Shown here piece by piece: positions 19,465 through 28,555 of a stretch of DNA of 64,000 bases. How positions within the stretch are numbered: position 1 is the stretch's first letter; each line of letters starts with the position of its first letter. Source of the stretch: Pseudarthrobacter sp. L1SW (GTDB lineage: Bacteria > Actinomycetota > Actinomycetes > Actinomycetales > Micrococcaceae). Both the position numbers and the translations under genes were made by a program. The stretch is taken from contig NZ_CP078079.1 of NCBI RefSeq assembly GCF_020809045.1, positions 1,922,001 through 1,986,000 of the forward strand, read 5' to 3'. Below the pieces are notes generated by a model. The model was not told where the DNA came from. It ran no database searches and worked only from the letters and a program-made list of their open reading frames with translations.

Positions 19465-20395
19465 TGGGTCGGACGCTCCTTAGATTGGTACGTGGCAGTC
19501 CAATAGTAATCACTTCACCAAACACTTCGTCCGGGTCCAGGCGGCGCAGCTCCTCCGCCAGGCAGTCGCGGAGGCTGCGGCGTGGAAGCGAGATGCGCTG
19601 CGCGGGCTGGCCCGGCTGGGTCAGCTCGGCTACGGACAGCCCCGGCCGGAAGAGCTGGACGTCGCCGCCGGGGCGGGAGAGCCGGACACGCCGGATGCCA
19701 GTCCCGGCAGGGTCTGCCACGATGGTGACCGGAGCCTCCAGCGTGAGGGTGAGCCAGGCGGCCAGGAGGATGGTGGAGGGTGAGTCCGAGGCTCCTTCGA
19801 CGGCGACGGCGGTGACCGGTGAGGGGTCCACTTCATCCAAGGCTGCGGCGAGTTGGATCCGCCAGTTGGTGAGGCGGGTCCAGGCGAGGTCGGTGTCGCC
19901 GGCGCGGTAGGTCTTATGGATTTTCTCCAGCGCGGCCTGGGGGTCCGGTTCGTTGGCCGAATCAGTGATCCGTCGGTGTGCGATTTTCCCGATGGACGTT
20001 TCGCAGGCGTTTTCCGGTGCGCCGTGCGGCCACCAGGCCACGATCGGTGCGTCCGGCAGCAGCAGGGCGGCCACCAGGGATTCGCTTTCGTGGGCGAGCT
20101 GGCCATAGCCGCGCAGCACGATCACCTCGGATGCTCCGGCATCACCGCCCACCCGGATCTGTGCGTCCAGGCGGTCCGGCGCCGTGGCGCCGGCGTCGGC
20201 CAGGACGATGATCCGGCAGGGGTGCTCACGGCTGGCGTCGTTTGCCGCCTCGATTGCTTCTTCCTCGAGCCCGGACTTGGTGACCACCACCAGGGTGAGC
20301 ACCCGGCCCAGTGCGATCACGCCGCCCTGTTCGCGCAGGGCCATCAGCTTCTTGGACACGTTCGAGGTGGTGGTGTCCGGCAGGTCTACAATCAT
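19454..20395 (-). CDS. opcA: Glucose-6-phosphate dehydrogenase assembly protein OpcA
   Basis: A 313-residue OpcA, the allosteric activator/assembly factor of glucose-6-phosphate dehydrogenase in cyanobacteria and actinobacteria. Recognised from MIVDLPDTTTSNVSKKLM at the start, LPDAPIVAWWPHGAPEN in the middle and position directly after zwf. Its ATG overlaps the zwf stop (ATGA), so stoichiometric expression with zwf is expected. Confidence 0.95.
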   Translation of the reverse strand: MIVDLPDTTTSNVSKKLMALREQGGVIALGRVLTLVVVTKSGLEEEAIEAANDASREHPCRIIVLADAGATAPDRLDAQIRVGGDAGASEVIVLRGYGQLAHESESLVAALLLPDAPIVAWWPHGAPENACETSIGKIAHRRITDSANEPDPQAALEKIHKTYRAGDTDLAWTRLTNWRIQLAAALDEVDPSPVTAVAVEGASDSPSTILLAAWLTLTLEAPVTIVADPAGTGIRRVRLSRPGGDVQLFRPGLSVAELTQPGQPAQRISLPRRSLRDCLAEELRRLDPDEVFGEVITIGLPRTNLRSVRPSER

Positions 20396-21960
20396 GGCCT
20401 TCTCCAGGTTCGTCCGTCGCGGGCCAGCAGCTCATCGGCGGAGGCCGGGCCCCAGGATCCAGGGGCGTAGGGCTCCGGCTGTTCGTTCGTGGTGGCCCAG
20501 TACTCCTCGAACGGGTCGAGGATCTTCCAGGACAGCTCCACTTCCTCATGCCTCGGGAACAGTGGCGGTTCGCCCAGGAGCACGTCCAGGATCAGCCGCT
20601 CATACGCCTCCGGGGAGGACTCGGTGAACGAGTGCCCATATCCGAAGTCCATGGTCACGTCGCGGACTTCCATCTGCGTGCCAGGAACCTTCGAACCGAA
20701 CCGGATGGTCACACCCTCGTCCGGTTGGACCCGGATCACCACGGCGTTCTGGCCAAAGTCGTCCTCGGCATGGTCGCGGAACAGCAGGTTGGGTGCGCGC
20801 TTGAACACCACCGCGATCTCGGTGACGCGGCGGCCCAACCGCTTGCCGGCGCGAAGGTAGAACGGCACCCCGGACCAGCGGCGGGTGTGGATGTCCACGC
20901 GGATCGCGGCGAAGGTTTCAGTGGTGGAATCGGCAGGGATGCCTTCCTCCTCCAGGTAGCCCTGGACCTGCTCCCCGCCCTGCCAGCCACCAGTGAACTG
21001 GCCCCGCGCGGAGTGTGTGGACAGGTCATCGGGGAGCTTGACGGCGGCGAGGACCTTTTCCTTTTCCGCGCGCAGGTGGTCGGCGTTGAAGGAGATGGGC
21101 TCTTCCATTGCCGTCAACGCCAGCAGCTGGAGCAGGTGGTTCTGGATCACGTCGCGGGCCGCGCCCACGCCGTCGTAATACCCTGCCCGGCCGCCGGTCC
21201 CGATGTCCTCAGCCATGGTGATCTGGACATGGTCCACGTAGTTTGCGTTCCACAGCGGCTCAAACAGCTGGTTCGCGAACCGCAACGCAAGGATGTTCTG
21301 GACTGTTTCCTTGCCCAGGTAGTGGTCGATCCGGAATACCGCGTCCTGCGGGAATACCGACTCCACGATGTCGTTCAGCTTCCGGGCGGACTCGAGGTCG
21401 TGCCCGAACGGCTTCTCGATCACCACGCGCCGCCACTTCTCACCCTCGGCCTGTGCCAGGCCGTGTTTGGACAGCTGCCGGCAGACCTGCTCGAACGCCT
21501 TGGGCGGGATCGACAAATAAAAGGCATGGTTCCCGCGGGTGCCGCGGACATCGTCCAGTTCCTTGATCGTTTCGCCGAGCCGCTCAAACGCCCCGTCGTC
21601 GTCGAACTCGCCCTGGACAAAACGGACGCCCTCGGACAACTGGTTCCACACAGCCTCATCAAAAGGCGTCCGTGCATAAGCCTGCACCGAGGACTTCACC
21701 TCGGCGGCAAAATCCTCATCACTCCAGGGCCGCCGCCCAAATCCCACCAGCGCGAAGCTCGGCGGCAACAGACCACGGTTGGCCAAGTCGTACACAGCCG
21801 GCATCAGCTTCTTGCGGGCAAGGTCGCCGGTGACTCCGAAGAGCACCAGCGAGGACGGGCCTGCGATCCGGTTCAGGCGGCGGTCACGCGGATCCCGCAG
21901 CGGATTCCGGCGCTGGCCGGGACGGGTTCCGGCCGGCTTGCCGTATTCAGTTTCTGGCAT
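20392..21960 (-). CDS. zwf: Glucose-6-phosphate 1-dehydrogenase
   Basis: A 522-residue G6PDH, the NADP-reducing entry enzyme of the pentose phosphate pathway. The nucleotide loop is GVTGDLARKKLMP (about 42-54), the active site is RIDHYLGKETVQN (about 211-223) and EKPFGHDLESAR precedes it. It is followed by coupled opcA and preceded by pgi (14 bp), so this is one operon reading tkt-tal-pgi-zwf-opcA-pgl. Confidence 0.97.
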   Translation of the reverse strand: MPETEYGKPAGTRPGQRRNPLRDPRDRRLNRIAGPSSLVLFGVTGDLARKKLMPAVYDLANRGLLPPSFALVGFGRRPWSDEDFAAEVKSSVQAYARTPFDEAVWNQLSEGVRFVQGEFDDDGAFERLGETIKELDDVRGTRGNHAFYLSIPPKAFEQVCRQLSKHGLAQAEGEKWRRVVIEKPFGHDLESARKLNDIVESVFPQDAVFRIDHYLGKETVQNILALRFANQLFEPLWNANYVDHVQITMAEDIGTGGRAGYYDGVGAARDVIQNHLLQLLALTAMEEPISFNADHLRAEKEKVLAAVKLPDDLSTHSARGQFTGGWQGGEQVQGYLEEEGIPADSTTETFAAIRVDIHTRRWSGVPFYLRAGKRLGRRVTEIAVVFKRAPNLLFRDHAEDDFGQNAVVIRVQPDEGVTIRFGSKVPGTQMEVRDVTMDFGYGHSFTESSPEAYERLILDVLLGEPPLFPRHEEVELSWKILDPFEEYWATTNEQPEPYAPGSWGPASADELLARDGRTWRRP

Positions 21961-21974
21961 AGTGCTTCTGTGCC

Positions 21975-23609
21975 TTAGCTTTCGGTAACGGAGGCTGACC
22001 TGGCGGACAGCGCAGCAATGATGTCCTGCAACTGTGCCACACCGGCCGCGCGGTTGGTCAGGTGCAGGCGGAGCACGGGCCGGCCGTGCCCTTCCAGGAC
22101 CTGGGCGTCGCCCGCCGCCTGGGCAGCGATGAGGGCGCCGAACGTGAAGGGACGCTCCGGGATGGCGACGTCTTCCGCCGAAGCAGCGGTGACCTGGAGG
22201 AACACGCCGATGGCCGGTCCGCCCTTGTGGAACTGCCCGGTGGAGTGCAGGAAGCGCGGTCCCCAGCCGAAGGTTACGGGCCGGCCGGTGACGGCTGCGA
22301 GTTCGTCGCGGACGCCTTCGAGCTGCGCGAACGCCAGGCGGTCGAAGTAGGCCTGGACGCTAAGGTAGCTGTCCGGCTGGAGGGTATCCAGCAGTGCGCG
22401 GACTGCCTCTTCAGCTGTCGCGGCGCTGCCAAGCCATTCACCGCCGCGGACCTCGATGGATCCGTCAACGAAGGCTGCGGGCGTGGGCTCAGGCTGTGCG
22501 TCCAGCAGGCCGCGCGCTGCTACCTTGGCCGCCTCGACGTCAGGCTGGTCGAACGGGTTGATGCCCAGCAGGCGGCCCGCCACGGCAGTGGCGAACTCCC
22601 ACACCATCATCTGGGTGGCAAGTCCACCGGCGATGGCCACTTCATTTTCCCGAAGTTCGACGTCGGCATCGGCGGCTACCAGCCGGACCACCAGGACGTC
22701 GTCGGCGCCGGAGGTCACCTCGGGTGAGTTGGGGCCGGCGACCACCGGCAGGACGCCGGTGCCGAGCTTGCCGGTGGATTCGGCGATGAGCTGCTCGGCC
22801 CAGTCCGCGAAGCCCACAATCCCGGAGCCGTCCTCGGCGATGACAATCTTGTTGCGCAGCGGGCTGGTCCCGCCGAGCGCGGTGCCCAGCGCCAGCCCGA
22901 TGTTCTCCGGTGCGTCCTCGTTCAGGATTTCCGCGGCGTCCTCGGCCTCGTCCAGGAATGCCTGGATGTCAACGCCGGCCAGGCCGGAAGGCACCAGCCC
23001 GAAGGCGGTCAGCGCGGAGAAGCGGCCGCCGACGTTGGGGTCGGCGTTGAAGACGGCCCGGTACCCGGCGTCGCGCGATGCCTTGTCCAGCGGCGACCCC
23101 GGGTCCGTGACGATGATGATCCGGCTGGCGGCGTCGACGCCGGCGTCGTTGAACGCCTTTTCGAAGACCCTGCGCTGGGAGTCGGTCTCAACGGTGGAGC
23201 CGGACTTCGAGGAAACCACAATGGCGGTTTCCGCCAGCCGGTCCGCCAGGGCAGCACGGACCTGGTCGGGGTCCGTGCTGTCCAGCACAGTCAGCTCGAC
23301 GCCGGCGGTACCGGCGATGACCTCGGGAGCCAGCGAGGATCCGCCCATGCCGCACAGCACGATGCGGGTAACACCCTCGGCCCGGAGGGCGTCGCGGAGT
23401 TCCAGGATGTCCTTGACCAGCGGCTGCGAGACGGTGGCCGCCTCAACCCAACCGAGGCGGATTGCCGACTCTGCTTCGGCGTCGGGGCCCCACAGGGTGT
23501 GGTCCTTCGCGAAGATCCGCGTGGCGATCCGGTCCTCGACCAAGACGGGAAGGTGCTGTTCGAGTGCCTGCTGTGCGGCACCTGTGGCTTCGTAGCTGAG
23601 TGTGCTCAT
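21975..23609 (-). CDS. pgi: Glucose-6-phosphate isomerase
   Basis: A 544-residue phosphoglucose isomerase with SIS domains: LCGMGGSSLAPEVIAG (about 107-122), VVSSKSGSTVETDSQ (sugar-phosphate binding), DPGSPLDKASRDAGY and GGRFSALTAFGLVP. It connects glucose 6-phosphate to glycolysis and is typical of the actinobacterial form clustered with tal. It lies 6 bp downstream of tal, so they are co-transcribed. Confidence 0.94.
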   Translation of the reverse strand: MSTLSYEATGAAQQALEQHLPVLVEDRIATRIFAKDHTLWGPDAEAESAIRLGWVEAATVSQPLVKDILELRDALRAEGVTRIVLCGMGGSSLAPEVIAGTAGVELTVLDSTDPDQVRAALADRLAETAIVVSSKSGSTVETDSQRRVFEKAFNDAGVDAASRIIIVTDPGSPLDKASRDAGYRAVFNADPNVGGRFSALTAFGLVPSGLAGVDIQAFLDEAEDAAEILNEDAPENIGLALGTALGGTSPLRNKIVIAEDGSGIVGFADWAEQLIAESTGKLGTGVLPVVAGPNSPEVTSGADDVLVVRLVAADADVELRENEVAIAGGLATQMMVWEFATAVAGRLLGINPFDQPDVEAAKVAARGLLDAQPEPTPAAFVDGSIEVRGGEWLGSAATAEEAVRALLDTLQPDSYLSVQAYFDRLAFAQLEGVRDELAAVTGRPVTFGWGPRFLHSTGQFHKGGPAIGVFLQVTAASAEDVAIPERPFTFGALIAAQAAGDAQVLEGHGRPVLRLHLTNRAAGVAQLQDIIAALSARSASVTES

Positions 23610-23615
23610 GGTGGG

Positions 23616-24731
23616 TTAGGAGGCCTTCCGTGCAGAGGCGAGGGCGCCCTCGACGTCGCCGAGCAGTTCCTTCCAGCTGGCCACGAACTTGTCCAGGCCT
23701 TCGGACTCGAGGATGGCGACAACGTCGTTGTAGGAGATGCCGAGCTTTTCGAGGGCATCGAGCGTGGCGTTGGCTTCGGCGTAGGTGCCGGTGACGGTGT
23801 CGCCGGTGACCACACCGTGGTCGAAGGTGGCGTCCAGGGTCTTCTCGGGCATGGTGTTGACGACGCCCGGGGCTACGAGTTCAGTGACGTAGAGGGTGTC
23901 CGGGTATGCCGGATCCTTGACGCCGGTGGAAGCCCACAGGGGGCGCTGGGGGAGTGCGCCTGCCTCGGCCAGCAGGGCCCAGCGCTCGGTGGCGAAGAGT
24001 TCCTCGTAGACCTGGTAGGCCAGGCGGGCGTTGGCCAGGCCGGCCTTGCCCTTGAGCGCCTTGGCTTCGTCCGTGCCCAGGGCGTCGAGGCGCTTGTCGA
24101 TCTCAGAGTCCACGCGGGAGACGAAGAAGGAAGCCACCGAGTGGATCTTGGAGAGGTCGTGGCCGTTTTCCTTGGCCTGCTCCAGTCCGGACTGGAAGGC
24201 GTTGATGACTGCGCGGTAGCGCTCCAGGGAGAAGATCAGGGTCACGTTGACGCTGATGCCTTCGGCCAGGGTGGCGGTGATCGCTTCAAGGCCCTCGAGC
24301 GTGGCCGGGATCTTGATGAGGACGTTGTCCTTGTTAACGCGCTTGTACAGGTGCTTTGCTTCTGCGATGGTGCCTGCGGTGTCCCAGGCCAGGCGCGGGT
24401 CAACTTCGATGGACACCCGGCCGTCCACGCCCTTGGTGGCCGCGGCGACCGGTGCGAACAGGTCGCAGGCGTCCGCGACGTCGGTGGTGGTGATTTCGAA
24501 GATGGTGTCTTCGACGCTGGCACCGGCCGCCGCCTGCTTTGCGATGGTGGCGTCGTAGTCCGTGCCGGAGGTGATCGCGGCGTGGAAGATCGACGGGTTG
24601 GTGGTTACGCCAACCACGTTCTTCTCTTCGATGAGCTTGGCCAGGGTGCCGGTTTCCAGGCGTCCACGGGAAAGGTCATCGAGCCAGATGGAGACGCCGG
24701 CGTCGGAGAGCTGCTGGGTGGGAGTAGTCAT
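23616..24731 (-). CDS. tal: Transaldolase
   Basis: A 371-residue actinobacterial-type transaldolase. [23 protein letters not shown], the Schiff-base Lys in VLIKIPAT (about residue 142) and [13 protein letters not shown] are the family blocks. It moves dihydroxyacetone units between sugar phosphates in the non-oxidative branch. It sits between tkt (26 bp) and pgi (6 bp). Confidence 0.96.
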   Translation of the reverse strand: MTTPTQQLSDAGVSIWLDDLSRGRLETGTLAKLIEEKNVVGVTTNPSIFHAAITSGTDYDATIAKQAAAGASVEDTIFEITTTDVADACDLFAPVAAATKGVDGRVSIEVDPRLAWDTAGTIAEAKHLYKRVNKDNVLIKIPATLEGLEAITATLAEGISVNVTLIFSLERYRAVINAFQSGLEQAKENGHDLSKIHSVASFFVSRVDSEIDKRLDALGTDEAKALKGKAGLANARLAYQVYEELFATERWALLAEAGALPQRPLWASTGVKDPAYPDTLYVTELVAPGVVNTMPEKTLDATFDHGVVTGDTVTGTYAEANATLDALEKLGISYNDVVAILESEGLDKFVASWKELLGDVEGALASARKAS

Positions 24732-24757
24732 GGTGTGTATCTCCTCGAAAATTGGGG

Positions 24758-26884
24758 TTATGCCTGGAGGCTGGCGAGGGAGTCCTTGGCGGCCGCGGCA
24801 ACTGCTGCTGCGGTGATGCCGAACTCCTGGAAGAGGCGCTTGTAGTCTGCGGAAGCGCCGTAGTGCTCAAGGCTGATGGAACGGCCGGCGTCGCCGACGA
24901 ATTCCTTCCAGCCAAGGGCCAGTCCTGCCTCAACGGACACGCGTGCCTTGACGGCGGCGGGCAGGACGGATTCGCGGTAGGCGGCGTCCTGCTTGTTGAA
25001 CCATTCAACACAGGGCATGGACACGACGCGCGCGGCGATGCCTTCGGCCTGCAGGGCTTCGCGGGCCTGCACGGCCAGCTGGACCTCCGAACCGGTGGCG
25101 ATGAGGATGACGTCGGCCGGGACGGTGGCGCCGTCCTTGGCGGCCTCGGCAAGGACGTACCCGCCCTTGGCGACGCCCGCGACGGAACCGAAGGTATCGC
25201 CGTCGGCCTCGCCTTCGCCGCGCTCCCAGGTGGGGATGTTCTGGCGGGTCAGCACGATGCCGGCCGGGTTGCTGTGGTTCTCCAGCATGGTCTTCCAGGC
25301 CACGGCAACTTCATTGGCGTCGCCGGGGCGGACCACGTCCAGGCCCACGATGGCGCGCAGCGAGGCGAGCTGTTCCACCGGCTGGTGCGTGGGGCCGTCT
25401 TCGCCCAGTCCGATGGAGTCGTGCGTCCAGACGTACAGGGAGGGGACGCCCATCAGCGCGCCGAGGCGGATGGCCGGGCGCTGGTAGTCGCTGAAGATCA
25501 GGAACGTGCCGGAGAATGCCCGGGTGCGGCCGTGCAGGCTGATGCCGTTCACGATCGACGCTGCGGCGTGCTCGCGGATGCCGAAGTGCAGGACGCGGCC
25601 GTACGGGTTGCCGGACCAGGCGTCAGTCTGCTTGGAGGCGGGAACGAACGACGGCGAGCCCTCGATGGTGGTGTTGTTCGACTCCGCGAGGTCGGCCGAA
25701 CCGCCCCACAGTTCCGGCAGGACCGGGCCCAGGGCGTTCAGGACCTTGCCGGAGGCGGCGCGGGTGGAGACGTCCTTGCCGGCGGGGAACACCGGGAGGG
25801 CCGAGTCCAGGTCCTCGGGAAGTTCCTTGGCCTCGATGCGCTGCAGAAGTGCCGCGCCCTCGGGGTTGGCGGCCTGCCAGGCGTTGAAGGACTCTTCCCA
25901 CTCCTTGCGGGCAGCGGCACCGCGGTCGACGACGGCGCGGGCGTGGGCGAGGACGTCCTGGTCCACGTCGAAGGACTTGGCGGGATCGAAGCCCAGGACC
26001 TCCTTCAGCGCTGCGACTTCCTCCGCACCGAGTGCGGAACCGTGGATCTTGCCGGTGTTCTGCTTCTTGGGGGCGGGGTAGCCGATGATGGTGCGGAGGG
26101 AGACGATGGAGGGCTTGGACGTCTCGGCCTTGGCGGCGAGGAGTGCGGAGTAGAGCTCCTGCACGTCCTCCTTGTACTCGCCGGTCTTGGTCCAGTCCAC
26201 GCGCTGGACATGCCAGCCGTAGGCCTCGTAGCGCTTCAGGACATCCTCGGTGAAGGCGATATCGGTGTCGTCCTCGATCGAGATGTGGTTCTCGTCGTAG
26301 ACAACAACAAGGTTGCCGAGCTCCTGGTGGCCGGCCAGCGAGGAAGCCTCTGCCGTGACGCCTTCCTGGAGGTCGCCGTCGGACGCGATAACCCAGATGG
26401 TGTGGTCGAACGGGCTGGTGCCCGGTGCGGCGTCGGCGTCGAACAGGCCGCGCTGGCGGCGCTGGGAGTAGGCGAACCCAACGGAGGACGCCAGGCCCTG
26501 GCCCAGCGGGCCGGTGGTGATCTCGACGCCGGCGGTGTGCTTGTACTCGGGGTGGCCGGGGGTGAGTGAGCCCCAGGTGCGCAGTGCCTCGAGGTCCTTC
26601 AGTTCCAGGCCGTAGCCGGAAAGGAACAGCTGGATGTAGAGAGTGAGCGAAGTGTGGCCGGGGGACAGGACGAAGCGGTCGCGCCCCAGCCAGTCAGGGT
26701 TGCGGGGATCGTGGCGCATCAGCTTCTGGAAAAGAAGGTACGCGGCCGGCGCCAGGCTCATGGCCGTTCCGGGGTGGCCGTTGCCCACCTTCTCCACCGC
26801 ATCCGCGGCCAGCACGCGGATGGTGTCCACCGCACGCTGGTCCAGGCTGGTCCAGGACAGTTCTTGCTCTTCCAAATGTGGCAC
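24758..26884 (-). CDS. tkt: Transketolase
   Basis: A thiamine-diphosphate transketolase of about 708 residues. N-terminal blocks are [18 protein letters not shown] and [18 protein letters not shown], the ThDP/Mg motif is [15 protein letters not shown], the pyrimidine-domain blocks are [15 protein letters not shown] and [18 protein letters not shown], and the C-terminal domain follows. I chose GTG at 26884 because GAGAGGGG lies a suitable distance upstream; TTG at 26875 (giving MEEQELSW) and an upstream start at 26944 are alternatives. It heads the pentose phosphate operon. Confidence 0.95.
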   Translation of the reverse strand: MPHLEEQELSWTSLDQRAVDTIRVLAADAVEKVGNGHPGTAMSLAPAAYLLFQKLMRHDPRNPDWLGRDRFVLSPGHTSLTLYIQLFLSGYGLELKDLEALRTWGSLTPGHPEYKHTAGVEITTGPLGQGLASSVGFAYSQRRQRGLFDADAAPGTSPFDHTIWVIASDGDLQEGVTAEASSLAGHQELGNLVVVYDENHISIEDDTDIAFTEDVLKRYEAYGWHVQRVDWTKTGEYKEDVQELYSALLAAKAETSKPSIVSLRTIIGYPAPKKQNTGKIHGSALGAEEVAALKEVLGFDPAKSFDVDQDVLAHARAVVDRGAAARKEWEESFNAWQAANPEGAALLQRIEAKELPEDLDSALPVFPAGKDVSTRAASGKVLNALGPVLPELWGGSADLAESNNTTIEGSPSFVPASKQTDAWSGNPYGRVLHFGIREHAAASIVNGISLHGRTRAFSGTFLIFSDYQRPAIRLGALMGVPSLYVWTHDSIGLGEDGPTHQPVEQLASLRAIVGLDVVRPGDANEVAVAWKTMLENHSNPAGIVLTRQNIPTWERGEGEADGDTFGSVAGVAKGGYVLAEAAKDGATVPADVILIATGSEVQLAVQAREALQAEGIAARVVSMPCVEWFNKQDAAYRESVLPAAVKARVSVEAGLALGWKEFVGDAGRSISLEHYGASADYKRLFQEFGITAAAVAAAAKDSLASLQA

Positions 26885-26944
26885 GAAAACCGGGCCCCTC
26901 TCTGTGCTGATGGCAGGCGGCACACGGGATCCGTACAAAGGCAC

Positions 26945-27384
26945 GCTGTGTGGCGCCCGCTCGGTGTGTACCAGCCGTTCACCATCGAAACGTTGATCTT
27001 TTCACTCAGCCACTGGCCAGTCCGGGAATGCGTTTTCCACTGCTTCCTTGCTGCGTGCTGATCTTGTGACAGCTTAGCTCCATTCCACCCTTTGGGCGGC
27101 GTAAATCTCACGTTGTGGACGCAATTTCCGCTTATGTGAATGCCTCTGAAGTGAGGTTGAGTTAATCTGCTCGAATCTGTGCGCGAGCAATCACCAGCAC
27201 CAAATGGCGGGCCGTTGGCAGGGGGCCGGCGCGGTATGATATTCGGAGGCCAGCGCCGGGTCGGGGGAATCAATCCAGCCGCCCGCACTCCCGGCTGTTG
27301 CGTGGATCACTCTTCCGCGGGCGCCCGGTTGGGGCGGGGCCGCATGACTAGCTGGACAGCCAGACAGAACTGCCAACAGAACGG
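26945..27384. promoter_or_regulatory. Divergent intergenic region between tkt and ctaB
   Basis: About 440 bp without a convincing gene. It must hold the promoters of tkt (leftward) and ctaB (rightward). TATGAT at 27235-27240 is a good -10 candidate for ctaB; TTGGCA at 27215-27220 is upstream but only 14 bp away, so the -35 is uncertain. No tRNA or riboswitch was recognised. Confidence 0.35.
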
Positions 27385-28344
27385 GTGACTGCCACCGTGA
27401 GCACAACAGATACGCCGCTGAACGCATCCCGGGCCGCACGCCCCGGGATCGCCCGTAAGGCAAAGGCGTATCTCGCCCTCACCAAGCCCCGCGTCATCGA
27501 ACTGCTCCTGGTGAGCACACTGCCCACCATGATCTATGCCGAACGCGGCTTCCCGTCCTTTGGGCTCATCCTTGCCACGCTGGTTGGCGGGGCCTTCGCT
27601 GCCGGCAGTGCCGGTTCGTTCAACTGCTACATCGACCGCGACATCGACAAGCTGATGCACCGGACGGAGAACCGCCCCCTGGTCACCGGCGAAGTCAGCC
27701 CCCGTGAGGCGTTGGTCTTCTCCTGGCTCCTGGGTGCTGCTGCCATTGCCATCCTCTGGTTCGGCGCCAACCCGCTGTCCGCGTGGCTTGGGCTGGGGGC
27801 GATTTTCTTCTACGTGGTGATCTACACGATCATCCTGAAGCGGCGCACCGCCCAGAATATTGTGTGGGGCGGCGCTGCGGGGTGCTTCCCGGTGCTCATT
27901 GCCTGGGCGGCCGTCACCAACTCGGTGGAGTGGCCCGCCGTCATCCTCTTTATGGTGATCTTCCTGTGGACGCCGCCGCATTACTGGCCGCTGTCCATGC
28001 GCTACGGCGAGGACTACCGCAACGCCAAGGTTCCCATGCTCGGCGCCATCGCCGGTGCCAAGGTGGTTTCCGTGCAGGTTGTCCTCTACGCCTGGGCGAT
28101 GGTGGCCTGCTCGCTCCTGATGGTTCCCGCGGGCGGTGCCGGCTGGGTCTACACTGCCACCGCCGTCCTGGCTGGAGCCTGGTTCCTTTATGAGTCCCAC
28201 GCCCTGCACAGCCGGGCACAGCGCGAGGACATCTCCGACAAACGGGCCATGAAGGTCTTCCACGGCTCCATCAGCTACCTCACGCTGCTCTTCATCGCCC
28301 TGGCCGTCGACCCGTTCATCGGGCCCGCCGTCATGGCGGGCTGA
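27385..28344 (+). CDS. ctaB: Heme O synthase (protoheme IX farnesyltransferase)
   Basis: A 319-residue UbiA-family prenyltransferase that farnesylates heme B to heme O. Polytopic, with about nine membrane helices; [18 protein letters not shown] near the start, first Asp-rich motif [20 protein letters not shown] (polyprenyl-diphosphate/Mg binding) and the second around [16 protein letters not shown] at 27385 is given; GTG at 27397 is an equally plausible start. CtaA (32050-32994) and SURF1 (54601-55479) elsewhere in the window act on the same oxidase assembly route. Confidence 0.95.
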   Translation: MTATVSTTDTPLNASRAARPGIARKAKAYLALTKPRVIELLLVSTLPTMIYAERGFPSFGLILATLVGGAFAAGSAGSFNCYIDRDIDKLMHRTENRPLVTGEVSPREALVFSWLLGAAAIAILWFGANPLSAWLGLGAIFFYVVIYTIILKRRTAQNIVWGGAAGCFPVLIAWAAVTNSVEWPAVILFMVIFLWTPPHYWPLSMRYGEDYRNAKVPMLGAIAGAKVVSVQVVLYAWAMVACSLLMVPAGGAGWVYTATAVLAGAWFLYESHALHSRAQREDISDKRAMKVFHGSISYLTLLFIALAVDPFIGPAVMAG

Positions 28345-28361
28345 GCGGGAATACAGCCCGC
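28336..28361. terminator. Hairpin over the ctaB stop
   Basis: GCGGGCT (28336-28342) pairs with AGCCCGC (28355-28361) across a 12-base loop. A second small hairpin CCCGGC-TTT-GCCGGG follows at 28379-28393. Both lie in the roughly 210-bp space before the SulP gene. Neither has a clear T-tract. Confidence 0.3.
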
Positions 28362-28460
28362 GGCTATCCTCGCCTCCCCCCGGCTTTGCCGGGTGGTCCG
28401 CCGCCTCCCTCAGGTTCGATTCGTTCCAGCTCCATAGGCAGTTTTGGCGAACCCAGGCGT

Positions 28461-28498
28461 ATGACATTTTTGTCATGTCAGTCACTTTTCCTGTCATC
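28461..28498 (+). promoter_or_regulatory. TGTCA-repeat region upstream of the SulP-carbonic anhydrase gene
   Basis: An inverted repeat ATGACA-TTTT-TGTCAT (28461-28476) is followed by further TGTCA copies at 28476-28480 region and 28492-28496. A TTGTCA that could be a -35 is at 28470-28475. The cluster suggests a regulator site near the promoter; the regulator is unknown. Confidence 0.35.
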
Positions 28499-28555
28499 TT
28501 AAATGACCTCGTGGGTACTGTGGGACCGATCCTGCCCGCGAGTGAAGGAATATCC

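Noticed and set aside
20311..21978. 555-codon open frame antisense to zwf
   Set aside because: Mirrors the zwf reading frame; composition is shadow-like, with no recognisable domain.
24752..26569. 605-codon open frame antisense to tkt
   Set aside because: Same reason; tkt has all catalytic motifs.
27179..27388. 69-codon plus-strand frame in the tkt-ctaB gap
   Set aside because: Low-complexity translation, no ribosome site, overlaps the ctaB start.
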